Assembly: GCF_038397745.1 (NCBI RefSeq)
Contig: NZ_CP151636.1
Location: forward strand, 4,159,099-4,223,098
DNA from: Microbacterium sp. LWH11-1.2
GTDB taxonomy: Bacteria > Actinomycetota > Actinomycetes > Actinomycetales > Microbacteriaceae
Reading direction: 5' to 3'
Length of the DNA: 64,000 nt
Of the stretch, positions 35,794 through 44,869 are shown piece by piece. How positions within the stretch are numbered: the stretch's first letter is position 1; each line of letters opens with the position of its first letter. The position numbers and the translations under genes were made by a program. The notes under the pieces are model-generated. The model had not been told where the DNA came from. It was given only the letters and a program-made list of their open reading frames with translations, and did no database searches.

Positions 35794-35800
35794 ACGCCAC

Positions 35801-35890
35801 CGGCATCCGCTCCGCAGCGCAGGAGTAGCGCGCTTCCGAAGGATGAATCGTCCGGATTCGTCCTCCCGTAGCGCACTTCTCCTCCGCAGG
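35801..35890. repeat. Intergenic direct and inverted words after the GNAT gene
   Basis: GTAGCGCGCTTC (35825-35836) and GTAGCGCACTTC (35868-35879) flank a hairpin formed by GGATGAATC (35841-35849) and GATTCGTCC (35855-35863, one G-U pair). CTCCGCAG also occurs on both sides. The rest of the 230-bp gap holds the promoter region of the next operon. Confidence 0.5.
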
Positions 35891-35973
35891 CGCTCGCGAG
35901 CGCGTTCTCGCCACGACCCGGTCACCTGACGTTCACCCTCGCCGGCACAATCGGCAACCTCGCCCTCATAGTG

Positions 35974-36018
35974 TCCTCTCGCAACCCCGAACCGGCCTTC
36001 GCCGGTCACCCGAGAGGA
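35974..36018 (+). promoter_or_regulatory. Nested hairpin that includes the ribosome binding site of the binding-protein gene
   Basis: TCCTCTCG (35974-35981) pairs with CGAGAGGA (36011-36018), which contains the Shine-Dalgarno sequence. Inside, ACCGGC (35991-35996) pairs with GCCGGT (36001-36006). A possible -10 box, CATAGT at 35967-35972, would place the transcript start near the left arm, so the full stem may not form in the natural mRNA. Confidence 0.35.
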
Positions 36019-36023
36019 ATCAC

Positions 36024-37166
36024 ATGGCTCGCAACATCCGCCGCGCGCGCATCGGCGCCGGCATCGCCCTGGCCACCACGGCCGTACTCGCGCTCACCGC
36101 GTGCTCCGGCGCCGCTGACGCCTCCGCCGGTGGCGGCGACTCCGCCGTCGATGCGGCATCCGCGACGTCGGTCGCCGACTTCGGCACGTTCGCCGACCTC
36201 GAGGCTGCAGCGAAGGCGGAAGGCCAGCTCAACGTCATCGCACTCCCCCGCGACTGGGCGAACTACGGCGAGATCCTCGATCTGTTCGCCGAGAAGTACC
36301 CGGAGATCACGATCAACGAGGCGTCGCCCGACGTCTCCAGCGCCGAGGAGATCCAGGCCGCCGAGACCAACCAGGGCCTCGACACCGCCCCCGACGTGTT
36401 CGACCTCGGTCTGACCGTCGCCCTGCAGAACACCGACGTCTTCGCGCCGTACAAGGTCGAGACCTGGGACGACATCCCCGACGCCCTCAAGGAGCCGACC
36501 GGCCTGTTCGTCGGCGACTACGGCGGATACATGTCGATCGGCTACGACTCCTCGAAGTTCGATGCCCCCGAGTCGCTCGACGACCTGAAGAGCGCCGACT
36601 ACAAGGGCGCGGTCGCGATCAACGGCGACCCGACCCAGGCCGGTGCGGCGTTCGCCGCGGTGGGCCTCGCAACGGTCCAGTCCGACGGCACGCTCGACGA
36701 CTTCCAGCCCGGCATCGACTTCTTCTCGGAGCTGCAGAAGGCCGGCAACCTGCTCAAGGTCGACGTCACGACCGCGACCGTCACGAGCGGCGAGACCCCC
36801 GTCGTCTTCGACTGGGACTACCTGAACGCGTCGCACGTGGCCGACAACGAGAACTGGAAGGTCGTCGTGCTCGACGGCACCGGCTACGCGGGCTACTACA
36901 ACCAGGCGATCAACAAGGATGCCCCGAACCCGGCCGCCGCGCGCCTGTGGCAGGAGTTCCTCTACAGCGACGAGGTCCAGAACCTGTGGCTCAAGGGCGG
37001 CGCACGTCCGGCCCGCATGGAGGCCATGACCGAGGCGGGCACGATCGACGCCGACCTGGCCGCGGCCCTTCCCGAGGTTCCGGCCGAGACCGTCGTGCCG
37101 ACCGAGGAGCAGTCCACGAACGCCGGTACCCTGCTCGGCGAGAAGTGGGCCGCGGCCGTCCAGTGA
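36024..37166 (+). CDS. ABC importer substrate-binding lipoprotein (iron/polyamine/phosphonate class)
   Basis: A 380-residue lipoprotein with lipobox LTAC (Cys near residue 27). The mature part follows the type 2 periplasmic-binding fold of the PotD/AfuA class: LNVIALPRDWANYGEILDLFAEKYPEITINEASP, then DVFDLGLTVALQNTDVFAPYKVETWDDIPDALK and LFVGDYGGYMSIGYDSSKF. The ligand cannot be assigned; polyamine, ferric ion, thiamine or phosphonate are possible. ATG at 36024 follows GAGAGGAA. Its stop overlaps the first permease as GTGA, starting a fully coupled four-gene operon. Confidence 0.88.
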   Translation: MARNIRRARIGAGIALATTAVLALTACSGAADASAGGGDSAVDAASATSVADFGTFADLEAAAKAEGQLNVIALPRDWANYGEILDLFAEKYPEITINEASPDVSSAEEIQAAETNQGLDTAPDVFDLGLTVALQNTDVFAPYKVETWDDIPDALKEPTGLFVGDYGGYMSIGYDSSKFDAPESLDDLKSADYKGAVAINGDPTQAGAAFAAVGLATVQSDGTLDDFQPGIDFFSELQKAGNLLKVDVTTATVTSGETPVVFDWDYLNASHVADNENWKVVVLDGTGYAGYYNQAINKDAPNPAAARLWQEFLYSDEVQNLWLKGGARPARMEAMTEAGTIDADLAAALPEVPAETVVPTEEQSTNAGTLLGEKWAAAVQ

Positions 37167-38101
37167 CGACCCTCACCCGAACGGGGGCGGATGCCGCGGC
37201 ATCCGCCCCCGTCACCGCCGCCGGGACCTCGCATGACGCGAGGGCCCGGCGGTCCGCGCCCTCGTGGGCCTGGCTGGGCCTCGTGCCCTTCGCCGCCTAC
37301 GTCGTCCTCTTCCTGGCGGTCCCGACAGCCCTCGCGATCGGCTCCGGCTTCTTCACCGAGAGCGGCGCCTTCACATGGACCAACGTGTCGGCGCTCGGTG
37401 ATCCGGTCGTGCTGACCACGTTCGCCAACTCCGCCGGCCTGTCGCTGCTCACCGCCGTCGTCGGGGCGCTCGTCGGCGCCCTCGTCTGCTACGCGCTGCT
37501 CGGCATGAACCCCGAGGGGGCCATCCGGTCGATGGTGGATGCCGCGGCCGGCGTGCTCGCGCAGTTCGGCGGTGTCATGCTGGCGTTCGCGTTCATCGCG
37601 ACGATCGGCATCCAGGGCGTCCTCAAGCTCTTCCTCCAGGACTCCTTCGGCATCGACATCTACGCGAACGGCACCTGGCTGTACGAGCTTCCCGGCCTGA
37701 TCCTGCCCTACATCTACTTCCAGATCCCGCTGATGGTGATCACGTTCATGCCCGCACTCGCCGCGCTCAAGCCGCAGTGGTCCGAGGCGAACCTCACGCT
37801 CGGCGGCACCCGCGCGAGCTTCTGGCTGCGCATCGGCATCCCTGTGCTCGCCCCCTCGTTCCTCGCCAGCCTGCTGCTGCTGTTCGCGAACGCGTTCTCG
37901 TCCTATGCGACCGCGGCCGCACTCGCCAGCCAGGGCTCGCAGATCGTGCCGCTGCAGATCCGCACCGCCCTCACGAGTGAGACCGTGCTCGGCCGGGAGA
38001 ACCTCGCCGGGGCGCTCGCCCTCGGCATGATCGTCATCGTCGGAGTCGTGATGGCCCTGTACTCGCTCATCCAGCGTCGAGCCGCGCGGTGGCAGTCGTG
38101 A
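37163..38101 (+). CDS. ABC transporter permease (PotB-like)
   Basis: A 312-residue permease with about six spans, beginning WLGLVPFAAYVVLFLAVPTALAIGSGFF. The EAA-like loop reads EANLTLGGTRASFWLRIGIPVLAPSF. The GTG at 37163 is inside the binding-protein stop. A 32-bp perfect palindrome at 37181-37212 lies in codons 7-17 and encodes GADAAASAPV, ahead of the first span. This is probably the first channel subunit. Confidence 0.9.
   Translation: MTTLTRTGADAAASAPVTAAGTSHDARARRSAPSWAWLGLVPFAAYVVLFLAVPTALAIGSGFFTESGAFTWTNVSALGDPVVLTTFANSAGLSLLTAVVGALVGALVCYALLGMNPEGAIRSMVDAAAGVLAQFGGVMLAFAFIATIGIQGVLKLFLQDSFGIDIYANGTWLYELPGLILPYIYFQIPLMVITFMPALAALKPQWSEANLTLGGTRASFWLRIGIPVLAPSFLASLLLLFANAFSSYATAAALASQGSQIVPLQIRTALTSETVLGRENLAGALALGMIVIVGVVMALYSLIQRRAARWQS
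37181..37212. repeat. 32-bp perfect palindrome inside the permease 5' end
   Basis: The half-site ACGGGGGCGGATGCCG (37181-37196) is followed directly by its exact reverse complement. As RNA it could form a hairpin of up to about 14 bp just downstream of the binding-protein stop and permease start. Confidence 0.9.
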
Positions 38102-38888
38102 ACCGCCTCGGCCCCTCGCTCGCGACCCGCTGGGTCATCGGCATCCTGGTCGGCGCCTTCTTCGCGATCCCGCTGGTGTCGACGCTGCTCTTCACCCTGC
38201 GCGATCCGTCCGGCGGGATGTCCCTCATCCACTGGACGGCGCTGTTCGACCCCGCCGCATCCGCCGCCATCAAGCCGATCTGGATCGGACTCGGCAACTC
38301 GCTCATCCTCGCCGTCGTCACGGTCGCGATCGTGCTCTTCCTGCTGGCACCGACGATGATCCTGGTGAACCTGCGCTTCCCCCAGCTCAAGCCGGCGTTC
38401 GAGTTCGCGGTGCTGCTGCCGATCTCGATCCCCGCGATCGTGCTCGTCGTCGGCCTCGCGCCGATCTACCTGCAGATCGGCCGCTCCCTCGGCACCGGGA
38501 CCTGGACGCTCGCGTTCGCGTACGGCATCACGGTGCTGCCGTTCGCGTTCCGCTCCATCCAGGCCTCGATCGACGCCGCAGATCTCAAGACCCTCGCCGA
38601 GGCCGCCCGCTCCCTCGGGGCGAGCTGGCCGACCGTCGTGCTGAAGGTGCTCGCTCCGAACATCCGTCAGGGCCTGCTCGCCGCATCCCTGATCTCGATC
38701 GCCGTCGTGCTCGGCGAGTTCACGATCGCCTCTCTCCTGAACCGCCAGGTCTTCCAGACCGCGATGGTGGTCGTCCAGAAGCAGGACCCCTACGCACCCG
38801 CGATCTTCACCCTGCTGGCCCTGGTCTTCGTCTTCGTCCTGCTCCTCGTCATCGGCCGCGTCGCCCGCGGCACCGGAAAGGCCCGCTC

Positions 38889-38892
<4 letters not shown>
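38098..38892 (+). CDS. ABC transporter permease (PotC-like)
   Basis: A 264-residue permease with about six spans. The EAA motif is LAEAARSLGASWPTVVLKVLAPNI near residues 165-188. GTG at 38098 overlaps the previous stop as GTGA; a GTG nine bases earlier is an alternative. It forms the second channel subunit, and its stop overlaps the ATPase start as ATGA. Confidence 0.9.
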
Positions 38893-39980
<1,088 letters not shown>

Positions 39981-40064
39981 CCGGCTCTTCCCTCCGATAT
40001 ATGGGTGGGGATAGCGTGAACGCGAAGGGTCGATCCCCCGACCCGACAGAGAAAGGACGCCTCC

Positions 40065-40241
40065 ATGGCAGGCAAGTTCGAGCTGTACACCGACAAGTCC
40101 GGCGAATACCGGTTCCGTCTGAAGGCCGGCAACGGCGAGGTCGTCGCCGTCAGCGAGGGCTACTCCTCGAAGTCGAGCGCTCTCGCCGGAATCGAGTCGG
40201 TGCGCCGCAATGCCGCGGACGCCGAGGTCGTCGAGGCCTGA
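40065..40241 (+). CDS. YegP-like DUF1508 mini-protein
   Basis: A 58-residue protein. It has the DUF1508 repeat pattern: FELYTDKSGEYRFRLKAGNGEVVAVSEGY, then SKSSALAGIESVRRNA. YegP of E. coli has two such units; here there is one. Function unknown, often linked to stress. ATG at 40065 follows GAAAGGA. A palindromic terminator follows. Confidence 0.88.
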   Translation: MAGKFELYTDKSGEYRFRLKAGNGEVVAVSEGYSSKSSALAGIESVRRNAADAEVVEA

Positions 40242-40251
40242 GCGCGCTTCT

Positions 40252-40290
40252 CGGTCGTTGAGCGAGGAGCGCAGCGACGAGACGAAACGC
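40252..40290. repeat. Dispersed repeat family B
   Basis: GGTCGTTGAGCGAGGAGCGC and then AGCGACGAGACGAAACGC. A diverged inverted copy lies at about 34168-34205 after aspS. The end of this copy forms one arm of the following palindrome. Confidence 0.7.
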
Positions 40291-40321
40291 CTCACGTTCC
40301 GCGGAACGTGAGGCGTTTCGT
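40282..40321. terminator. 40-bp perfect palindrome, probable bidirectional terminator
   Basis: CGAAACGCCTCACGTTCCG (40283-40301) is followed without a gap by its exact complement to 40320, and A/T at the ends extend it to 40 bp. It lies between the convergent YegP-like gene and the amino acid ABC operon. Confidence 0.85.
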
Positions 40322-40359
40322 GTCTCTGCTCCCGCGCGACGAGCGAGCTGGAGCCGGCG

Positions 40360-41115
40360 CTAGAGCACGCGGGACAGGAAGTCCTTCGTGCGCTGGTTCT
40401 GCGGGTTTCCGAGGACTTCGCGCGGGTCGCCCTCTTCAACGATGTGACCGCCGTCCATGAAGATGAGCCGCGAGCCGACCTCGCGGGCGAAGCCCATCTC
40501 GTGCGTGACGACCAGCATCGTCATGCCCTCGTCCGCGAGGGAGCGCATGACCTGCAGCACCTCGCCGACGAGCTCCGGGTCGAGCGCCGAGGTGGGCTCG
40601 TCGAACAGCATCATGTCGGGGTTCATGCACAGCGCCCTGGCGATCGCCACGCGCTGCTGCTGACCTCCCGAGAGGTGCCCGGGATAGGCATCAGCCTTCT
40701 CCGCCAGCCCGACGCGGGCGAGCATCGCCAGCGCGACCTGCTGCGCCTCGGTCTTGGAGCGCTTCTTCACGCGCTGCTGCGCGATCATGAGGTTGCCCAT
40801 GACATCGAGGTGCGGGAACAGGTTGAAGCTCTGGAACACCATGCCGATGCGCGTGCGCACGCGGTCGATGTCGACGTCGGGGTCGGTGATGTCGATCCCC
40901 TCGATGAGCACCTTGCCGCCCGTCGGCTCCTCGAGCAGGTTCACGGAGCGCAGCAGCGTCGACTTGCCCGACCCCGAGGGGCCGATCACGCAGACCACCT
41001 CGCCGGCTGTGACCGTGAGGTCGATGCCCTTGAGCACCTCGTTGTCGCCGAAGCTCTTCACGAGCCCCTGCAGGTCGATCGCCGGGGCGTGCACATCAAT
41101 CAGGTCGGTGATCAT
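40360..41115 (-). CDS. Polar amino acid ABC transporter ATPase (GlnQ-like)
   Basis: A 251-residue ATPase. Walker [10 protein letters not shown], signature [15 protein letters not shown], Walker [13 protein letters not shown], switch [12 protein letters not shown] typical of the amino acid (PAAT) subgroup. ATG at 41115 overlaps the permease stop as ATGA. Works with the permease and binding protein upstream. Ends just before the palindromic terminator region. Confidence 0.94.
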   Translation of the reverse strand: MITDLIDVHAPAIDLQGLVKSFGDNEVLKGIDLTVTAGEVVCVIGPSGSGKSTLLRSVNLLEEPTGGKVLIEGIDITDPDVDIDRVRTRIGMVFQSFNLFPHLDVMGNLMIAQQRVKKRSKTEAQQVALAMLARVGLAEKADAYPGHLSGGQQQRVAIARALCMNPDMMLFDEPTSALDPELVGEVLQVMRSLADEGMTMLVVTHEMGFAREVGSRLIFMDGGHIVEEGDPREVLGNPQNQRTKDFLSRVL

Positions 41116-41909
41116 CGCTGCTTCGCCATCCGTCGTTCCAGCCACGCACTGAAGCGTGTGAGGGGGATCGTCACGATCAGGTACAGGATCGCCGCCATGA
41201 TCAGCGGCGTCGCGTTCGTGTTCTGCGTCGCCGCGTCGCGGGCGAAGTTGGTGAGCTCCTTCGACCAGATGAAGGTGCCCGCCACGAAGAGCAGCGAGGT
41301 GTCCTTCAGCAGCAGCACGAACTCGTTCGTCAGCGGCGGGATGATGATCCGGAACCCCTGCGGCACGATGATCCAGAAGGTGGTCTTCATGGGCGACATG
41401 CCGAGCGAGCGAGCCGCCTCGGTCTGGCCCTTCGGAACCGCCTGGATGCCGGCGCGGATGGTCTCCGCCATGTAGGCCGACGCCACGAGGATCAGACCGA
41501 TCAGACCCAGGACGACAGGACCGCCGAGATCACGGCCCGAGATCCCGAGGGCGATCGGCAGGATGAAGGCCACCGCGAAGATCGTGAGGATCGCGGGGAG
41601 CCCGCGGAACAGCTCGATCCAGGCGGTGGCGATCCACCGGAAGGGCCCGATGCTCGAGAGCTTCAGGAGCGCCAGGACCACGCCGAGCACGAGCCCGGCG
41701 ACGAACGCCACCGCGGTGAACCACAGGGTGTTGACGAGCGCGGTCGTGATGATCCCGGGGAACATCTTCGCCGCGACCTCGGGGTTGAAGAACAGCGGAC
41801 CGATCTTCGCCCAGTCGGTGCTGACCGCCGCCCAGACGACGACGGCGATCAGCACCACATAGACGATGTACCGATAGAGCTTGCTCTTGGTGGTGCGCCT
41901 CAACGCCAT
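41112..41909 (-). CDS. Polar amino acid ABC transporter permease
   Basis: A 265-residue permease of the HisM/GlnP type. The EAA region reads [30 protein letters not shown], and [16 protein letters not shown] and [15 protein letters not shown] are characteristic. The start is ATG at 41909, nine bases after a GGAG site; a TTG six bases upstream is an alternative. It lies 34 bp after the binding-protein stop. Confidence 0.93.
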   Translation of the reverse strand: MALRRTTKSKLYRYIVYVVLIAVVVWAAVSTDWAKIGPLFFNPEVAAKMFPGIITTALVNTLWFTAVAFVAGLVLGVVLALLKLSSIGPFRWIATAWIELFRGLPAILTIFAVAFILPIALGISGRDLGGPVVLGLIGLILVASAYMAETIRAGIQAVPKGQTEAARSLGMSPMKTTFWIIVPQGFRIIIPPLTNEFVLLLKDTSLLFVAGTFIWSKELTNFARDAATQNTNATPLIMAAILYLIVTIPLTRFSAWLERRMAKQR

Positions 41910-41943
41910 TGTCAAGGTCTCCTTGCTCTACGCTGCTCGCCGA

Positions 41944-42759
41944 TTACTTCGCGGTGAAGTAGCTGTCGTAGATCGTCTGGTAGTCGCCGCTGTCCTGCAG
42001 CTCCTTCAGCGCACCGTTGATCGCCTCGCGCAGCGCGTCCTTCTCGCCCTTGGCGAACGCGAAGCCGTAGGACTCGCCGGTCTCGTACTCCTCGACGATC
42101 TTGTAGGCACTGTCGGCCTTCTCGTGCTCGAGGTTCACGGGCTGGTCCTGCAGGATCGCGTCGATCTGACCGGCCTGCATCGCGGGCCACAGTTCGCCGT
42201 CGGACGGGTACTGCACGAGCTGGGCACCGGTCGCGTTCTCGGTCGCGTAGGCCTCACCCGTCGTTCCCTGCTGCACGCCGACGTTCTTGCCGGAGAGGTC
42301 GTCGATCGACTTGATGCCCGAGTCGGTGCGCACGAGCAGCGACTGCAGCGACTCGTAGTACGGGTCGGAGAAGTCGATGTTCGCCTTGCGCTCGTCGGTG
42401 ATCGTCATGGCCGAGGCGCCGATGTCGCAGGTGCCTGCCGCGAGGGTCGTCCCGGACTGGAGTGCGTCGAATCCGACGTCCTGCACCGAGAGCTTGAGGT
42501 CGAGCTTCTTCGCGATCGCGTCGAGCAGATCGATGTCGAACCCGGTGTAGCCGGTGCCGTTGTCGCCGCCCTCGAACTCGAAGGGCGCGTAGGGGATGTC
42601 GGAGCAGACCGTCAGCGTTCCCGCCTCGACCAGACCGTACTCGTCACCCGCGGCGGGCTCGCCGCCTCCGGAGTCTCCCGCGCCCGTGGCGCAGCCTGCG
42701 AGGGCGAGAGTGGCGGTCGCCACGAGGGCGAGGCCGGCGAGGATGTTGCGACGGGACAT
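41944..42759 (-). CDS. Polar amino acid-binding lipoprotein (SBP family 3)
   Basis: A 271-residue lipoprotein. The signal peptide MSRRNILAGLALVATATLALAGC ends in lipobox LAGC. The mature protein has LTVCSDIPYAPFEF, GFDIDLLDAIAKKLDLKL, DIGASAMTITDERKANIDFSDPYY and KNVGVQQGTTGEAYA, the family 3 hallmarks. Ligand not assignable; glutamine, glutamate, cystine or arginine are possible. ATG at 42759 follows AGGAG by five bases. First gene of the importer operon. Confidence 0.94.
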   Translation of the reverse strand: MSRRNILAGLALVATATLALAGCATGAGDSGGGEPAAGDEYGLVEAGTLTVCSDIPYAPFEFEGGDNGTGYTGFDIDLLDAIAKKLDLKLSVQDVGFDALQSGTTLAAGTCDIGASAMTITDERKANIDFSDPYYESLQSLLVRTDSGIKSIDDLSGKNVGVQQGTTGEAYATENATGAQLVQYPSDGELWPAMQAGQIDAILQDQPVNLEHEKADSAYKIVEEYETGESYGFAFAKGEKDALREAINGALKELQDSGDYQTIYDSYFTAK

Positions 42760-42910
42760 GTCGACTCCTGTGAGACGAGGGCGATGACGCCCACGGACTG
42801 GTAGGTGATCATCTAAACATGCGGCTCGTCGCCCCGACCAACGGGAGAGGACCTCCGCGGATCACATTTGTGTTGCAAGTGTGTCCGATTGTGACGGCCG
42901 TGTTTCCGAA

Positions 42911-43213
42911 TCAGACCTCGAAGTCGACGGCGACGCGCGACGCGACGACCGAGCGCACGTAGGCGACGACCTCCTCGTGCGCGGGGTGCACCTGATACTC
43001 CTCGAGTGCGGCGATCGAGGCGAAGTCGGCGACGAGGGTCACGTCCCAGTTCGCGTCGGGGTAGGCCATGTTGGCCCCGGCGGAGATCGACAGCAGCTGC
43101 GGCACCACGCCGTCGAGCGCATTGAGACGACGGGCGACCTCGGCGGCCTGCGCGCCGCGCTCGGCGGCATCCTCGGCGGCGAGCTTCCACGTCACGACAT
43201 GGCGAACGGTCAC
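42911..43213 (-). CDS. Dabb (stress-responsive alpha/beta barrel) family protein
   Basis: A 100-residue ferredoxin-like barrel protein: VRHVVTWKL at the N-terminus, NALDGVVPQLLSISAGANM, WDVTLVADFASIAALEEYQVHPAHEEVVAYVR. The terminal HP-x-H motif is typical. Function unknown; some relatives act in stress or as small enzymes. GTG at 43213 overlaps the glutaredoxin-like gene as GTGA. Confidence 0.9.
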   Translation of the reverse strand: MTVRHVVTWKLAAEDAAERGAQAAEVARRLNALDGVVPQLLSISAGANMAYPDANWDVTLVADFASIAALEEYQVHPAHEEVVAYVRSVVASRVAVDFEV

Positions 43214-43506
43214 TTCGACTCCTTCTGGTCGCTCAGCGCGACGGCTCGGACGGACTCCTCGAGGGCGAGGCGCAGCCGGTCGGGCGAGAGCCGCCAGTGC
43301 GCATGGAGCTGTCCGTCGATGAGGACGACCGGGATCTTCTCCCACCACAGCTCGTAGAGCGCCGGGTCGTCCTTGATGGAGACCTCGGTGATCTCGATCT
43401 GCTCCGCAGCGGCGTCCGGCAGCTCGGCGACGACCGCGTCGATCACCTCGGACGCGACGTCGCAGAGATGGCAGTCGGGCTTGCCGATCAGCGTCAGCGT
43501 GGTCAC
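43210..43506 (-). CDS. Glutaredoxin-like (DUF836) protein
   Basis: A 98-residue thioredoxin-fold protein with the redox motif CHLC in LIGKPDCHLCDVASEVI and the cis-Pro segment KIPVVLIDG. It probably handles cytoplasmic thiols. GTG at 43506 overlaps the rhodanese stop as GTGA, so translation is coupled. The operon rhodanese, glutaredoxin-like, Dabb suggests thiol or sulfane-sulfur stress handling (inference). Confidence 0.88.
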   Translation of the reverse strand: MTTLTLIGKPDCHLCDVASEVIDAVVAELPDAAAEQIEITEVSIKDDPALYELWWEKIPVVLIDGQLHAHWRLSPDRLRLALEESVRAVALSDQKESK

Positions 43507-43805
43507 GCCGACGGCACCTCGACCTCGCGGCCCTGGGCGATCCATTCGCCGGTGCCGCCTTCGACGTTCGTCACGTCGTAGCCGCGCGCCTCGAGCGCCT
43601 CGACGACACGGGCAGAGCGACCGCCCATCTGGCAGATCACGTCGAAGGCCTCATCGGGCAGCTCGTCGAGGCGGTTGCCGATCTCGGACATCGGGATGTT
43701 GACAGCACCGGGAACATGGCCCGAGGCGAACTCCGCGGTCTCGCGCACGTCGATGAGCGGCGTGGCGGAGCGTTCGGCGAGTTCGGTGACGGTGATCGAC
43801 TTCAT
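43503..43805 (-). CDS. Single-domain rhodanese (sulfurtransferase)
   Basis: A 100-residue rhodanese. LIDVRETAEFASGHVPGAVNIP and the active-site loop CQMGGRS, with the catalytic Cys present, are seen. It would bind or transfer sulfane sulfur. ATG at 43805 (MKSITVTEL) is chosen because GAGAGGAC-type sequence precedes it; the upstream frame overlaps the terminator of bS22. Confidence 0.92.
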   Translation of the reverse strand: MKSITVTELAERSATPLIDVRETAEFASGHVPGAVNIPMSEIGNRLDELPDEAFDVICQMGGRSARVVEALEARGYDVTNVEGGTGEWIAQGREVEVPSA

Positions 43806-43839
43806 GACGTCCTCTCGACGGTGCAGACATGCGGGCAGA

Positions 43840-43876
43840 GACACAAAGCGCCCGTCCGAAGACAGGCGCTCGTGTC
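43840..43876 (-). terminator. Stem-loop after the bS22-like gene
   Basis: AGCGCC (43847-43852) pairs with GGCGCT (43865-43870); flanking GACAC/GTGTC add outer pairs. It begins eight bases beyond the minus-strand stop at 43884. Confidence 0.65.
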
Positions 43877-43883
43877 TGGCCGC

Positions 43884-43982
43884 TTACTTCTTGTTGCGGC
43901 GCTGGTGGCGAGTCTTACGAAGCAGCTTGCGGTGCTTCTTCTTCGCCATGCGCTTGCGGCGCTTCTTGATGACAGAACCCAC
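43884..43982 (-). CDS. bS22-like/AURKAIP1-COX24 domain mini-protein
   Basis: A 32-residue, extremely basic protein beginning VGSVIKKRRKRMAKKKHRKL and ending RNKK. It matches the actinobacterial AURKAIP1/COX24-domain protein, which in mycobacteria is recognised as ribosomal protein bS22. It is expected on the small subunit. GTG at 43982 follows GAGG by five bases. The neighbouring excisionase-like HTH gene is the same pairing I recall from mycobacteria (Rv0500A/Rv0500B). Confidence 0.92.
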   Translation of the reverse strand: MGSVIKKRRKRMAKKKHRKLLRKTRHQRRNKK

Positions 43983-44062
43983 GGAAACCTCACTAAGTCA
44001 GCGGCTGGGCGTCGCGCAAAATCGGACGCCCGGGTAACGGGCACGAAAAAATGCCTCGGATC

Positions 44063-44068
44063 AGTCTA
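44063..44068 (-). promoter_or_regulatory. -10 box for the bS22-like gene
   Basis: TAGACT on the minus strand, with TGC before it (extended -10), lies 80 bp upstream of the GTG. The leader contains a run of six T and a short GCCCG/CGGGC hairpin. Confidence 0.5.
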
Positions 44069-44097
44069 GCAAACCCGAGCGGCCCCTCTGTGCGGTC

Positions 44098-44583
44098 TCA
44101 CTCCGCGACGTCGTCCGTCACCAGGAACCGCCACACGAGGGCATGCCCGAGAGCCACCAGGCCGATGAGGAGCAGCGCCTCGACCTGGATTCCGGTGAGG
44201 CCGAGAGACGTCACGAGCTGTGGAGCGACGCCGATGACGGCGATCGCGATGTACACGAGCACGGTCCCGAGCTGGGTCCAGCGGATCGCCGCCGGGGTGC
44301 CGTCACGACCGGCCTGCGCGACCAGGCGCACCATGGATGCGCCGCCGACGACGGCGACGACGACGAACGACGTGCGCCACAGCAGGGGGTTCTCCGTGCC
44401 TCCGACCTGGGCGAACAGGCCCATCAGAGCCGGCAGCAGGAAGGAGAGGTAGATGCCGCCGATCGTGCGACGCATCGCCGGATCCGCGGTCCAGTCACGG
44501 CGAGCGCGGACGACGTTCCACCAGAGCCCGGTGAGCGTGAAGCACGTGGTGGAGAAGAGGGCGTAGAACGTGCTGACATCCAC
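44098..44583 (-). CDS. Hypothetical four- or five-span membrane protein
   Basis: A 161-residue protein with hydrophobic spans starting FYALFSTTCFTLTGLWWNVV, IGGIYLSFLLPALMGLFAQVGG, SFVVVAVVGGASMVRLVAQAG, LGTVLVYIAIAVIG and ALLLIGLVALGHALVW. No catalytic or binding motif is recognised. GTG at 44583 follows GGGAGG by five bases, 19 bp after the HTH gene, so it may be cotranscribed with it. Confidence 0.75.
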   Translation of the reverse strand: MDVSTFYALFSTTCFTLTGLWWNVVRARRDWTADPAMRRTIGGIYLSFLLPALMGLFAQVGGTENPLLWRTSFVVVAVVGGASMVRLVAQAGRDGTPAAIRWTQLGTVLVYIAIAVIGVAPQLVTSLGLTGIQVEALLLIGLVALGHALVWRFLVTDDVAE

Positions 44584-44602
44584 GACATCCTCCCGTCAGG
44601 TA

Positions 44603-44794
44603 TCAGCCGACGTCGGCGATGGGCCGCTGCAGGGCGTCGCTGACCGCTGATTCGGGCACGCGGTAGCTGCGGCCGAAGCGGATGGCAGGCAGCTCGCCGG
44701 CGTGAACGAGCCGATACACGGTCATCTTCGACACGCGCATGAGCTCGGCGACCTCGGCCACCGTGAGGAACCGGACGTCAGGTACTTCGGGCAT
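44603..44794 (-). CDS. Excisionase-like small helix-turn-helix protein
   Basis: A 63-residue MerR-like DNA-binding protein. The motif FLTVAEVAELMRVSKMTVYRLVHAGELPAIRFGRSYRVPESAV fills nearly the whole protein. It resembles the conserved small HTH protein next to bS22 in mycobacteria rather than a phage excisionase, and no integrase lies nearby. ATG at 44794 follows an AAGGGG site, and TAGAGT at 44822-44827 is a likely -10 box. Confidence 0.88.
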   Translation of the reverse strand: MPEVPDVRFLTVAEVAELMRVSKMTVYRLVHAGELPAIRFGRSYRVPESAVSDALQRPIADVG

Positions 44795-44869
44795 CCCACG
44801 TACCCCTTTCTCGATGTGCACACTCTATGGGGTGGGTGGGACACCTGTAAACCCATGTGGCTCGTGTGA

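Noticed and set aside
35974..36018. Thiamine pyrophosphate riboswitch upstream of the ABC importer
   Set aside because: The CUGAGA and ACCUGAU core sequences of that riboswitch are absent; only a generic hairpin over the ribosome binding site is seen.
44603..44794. Excisionase-like HTH as a sign of an integrated element
   Set aside because: No integrase, attachment site or phage gene is nearby, and the protein matches the conserved actinobacterial companion of bS22.
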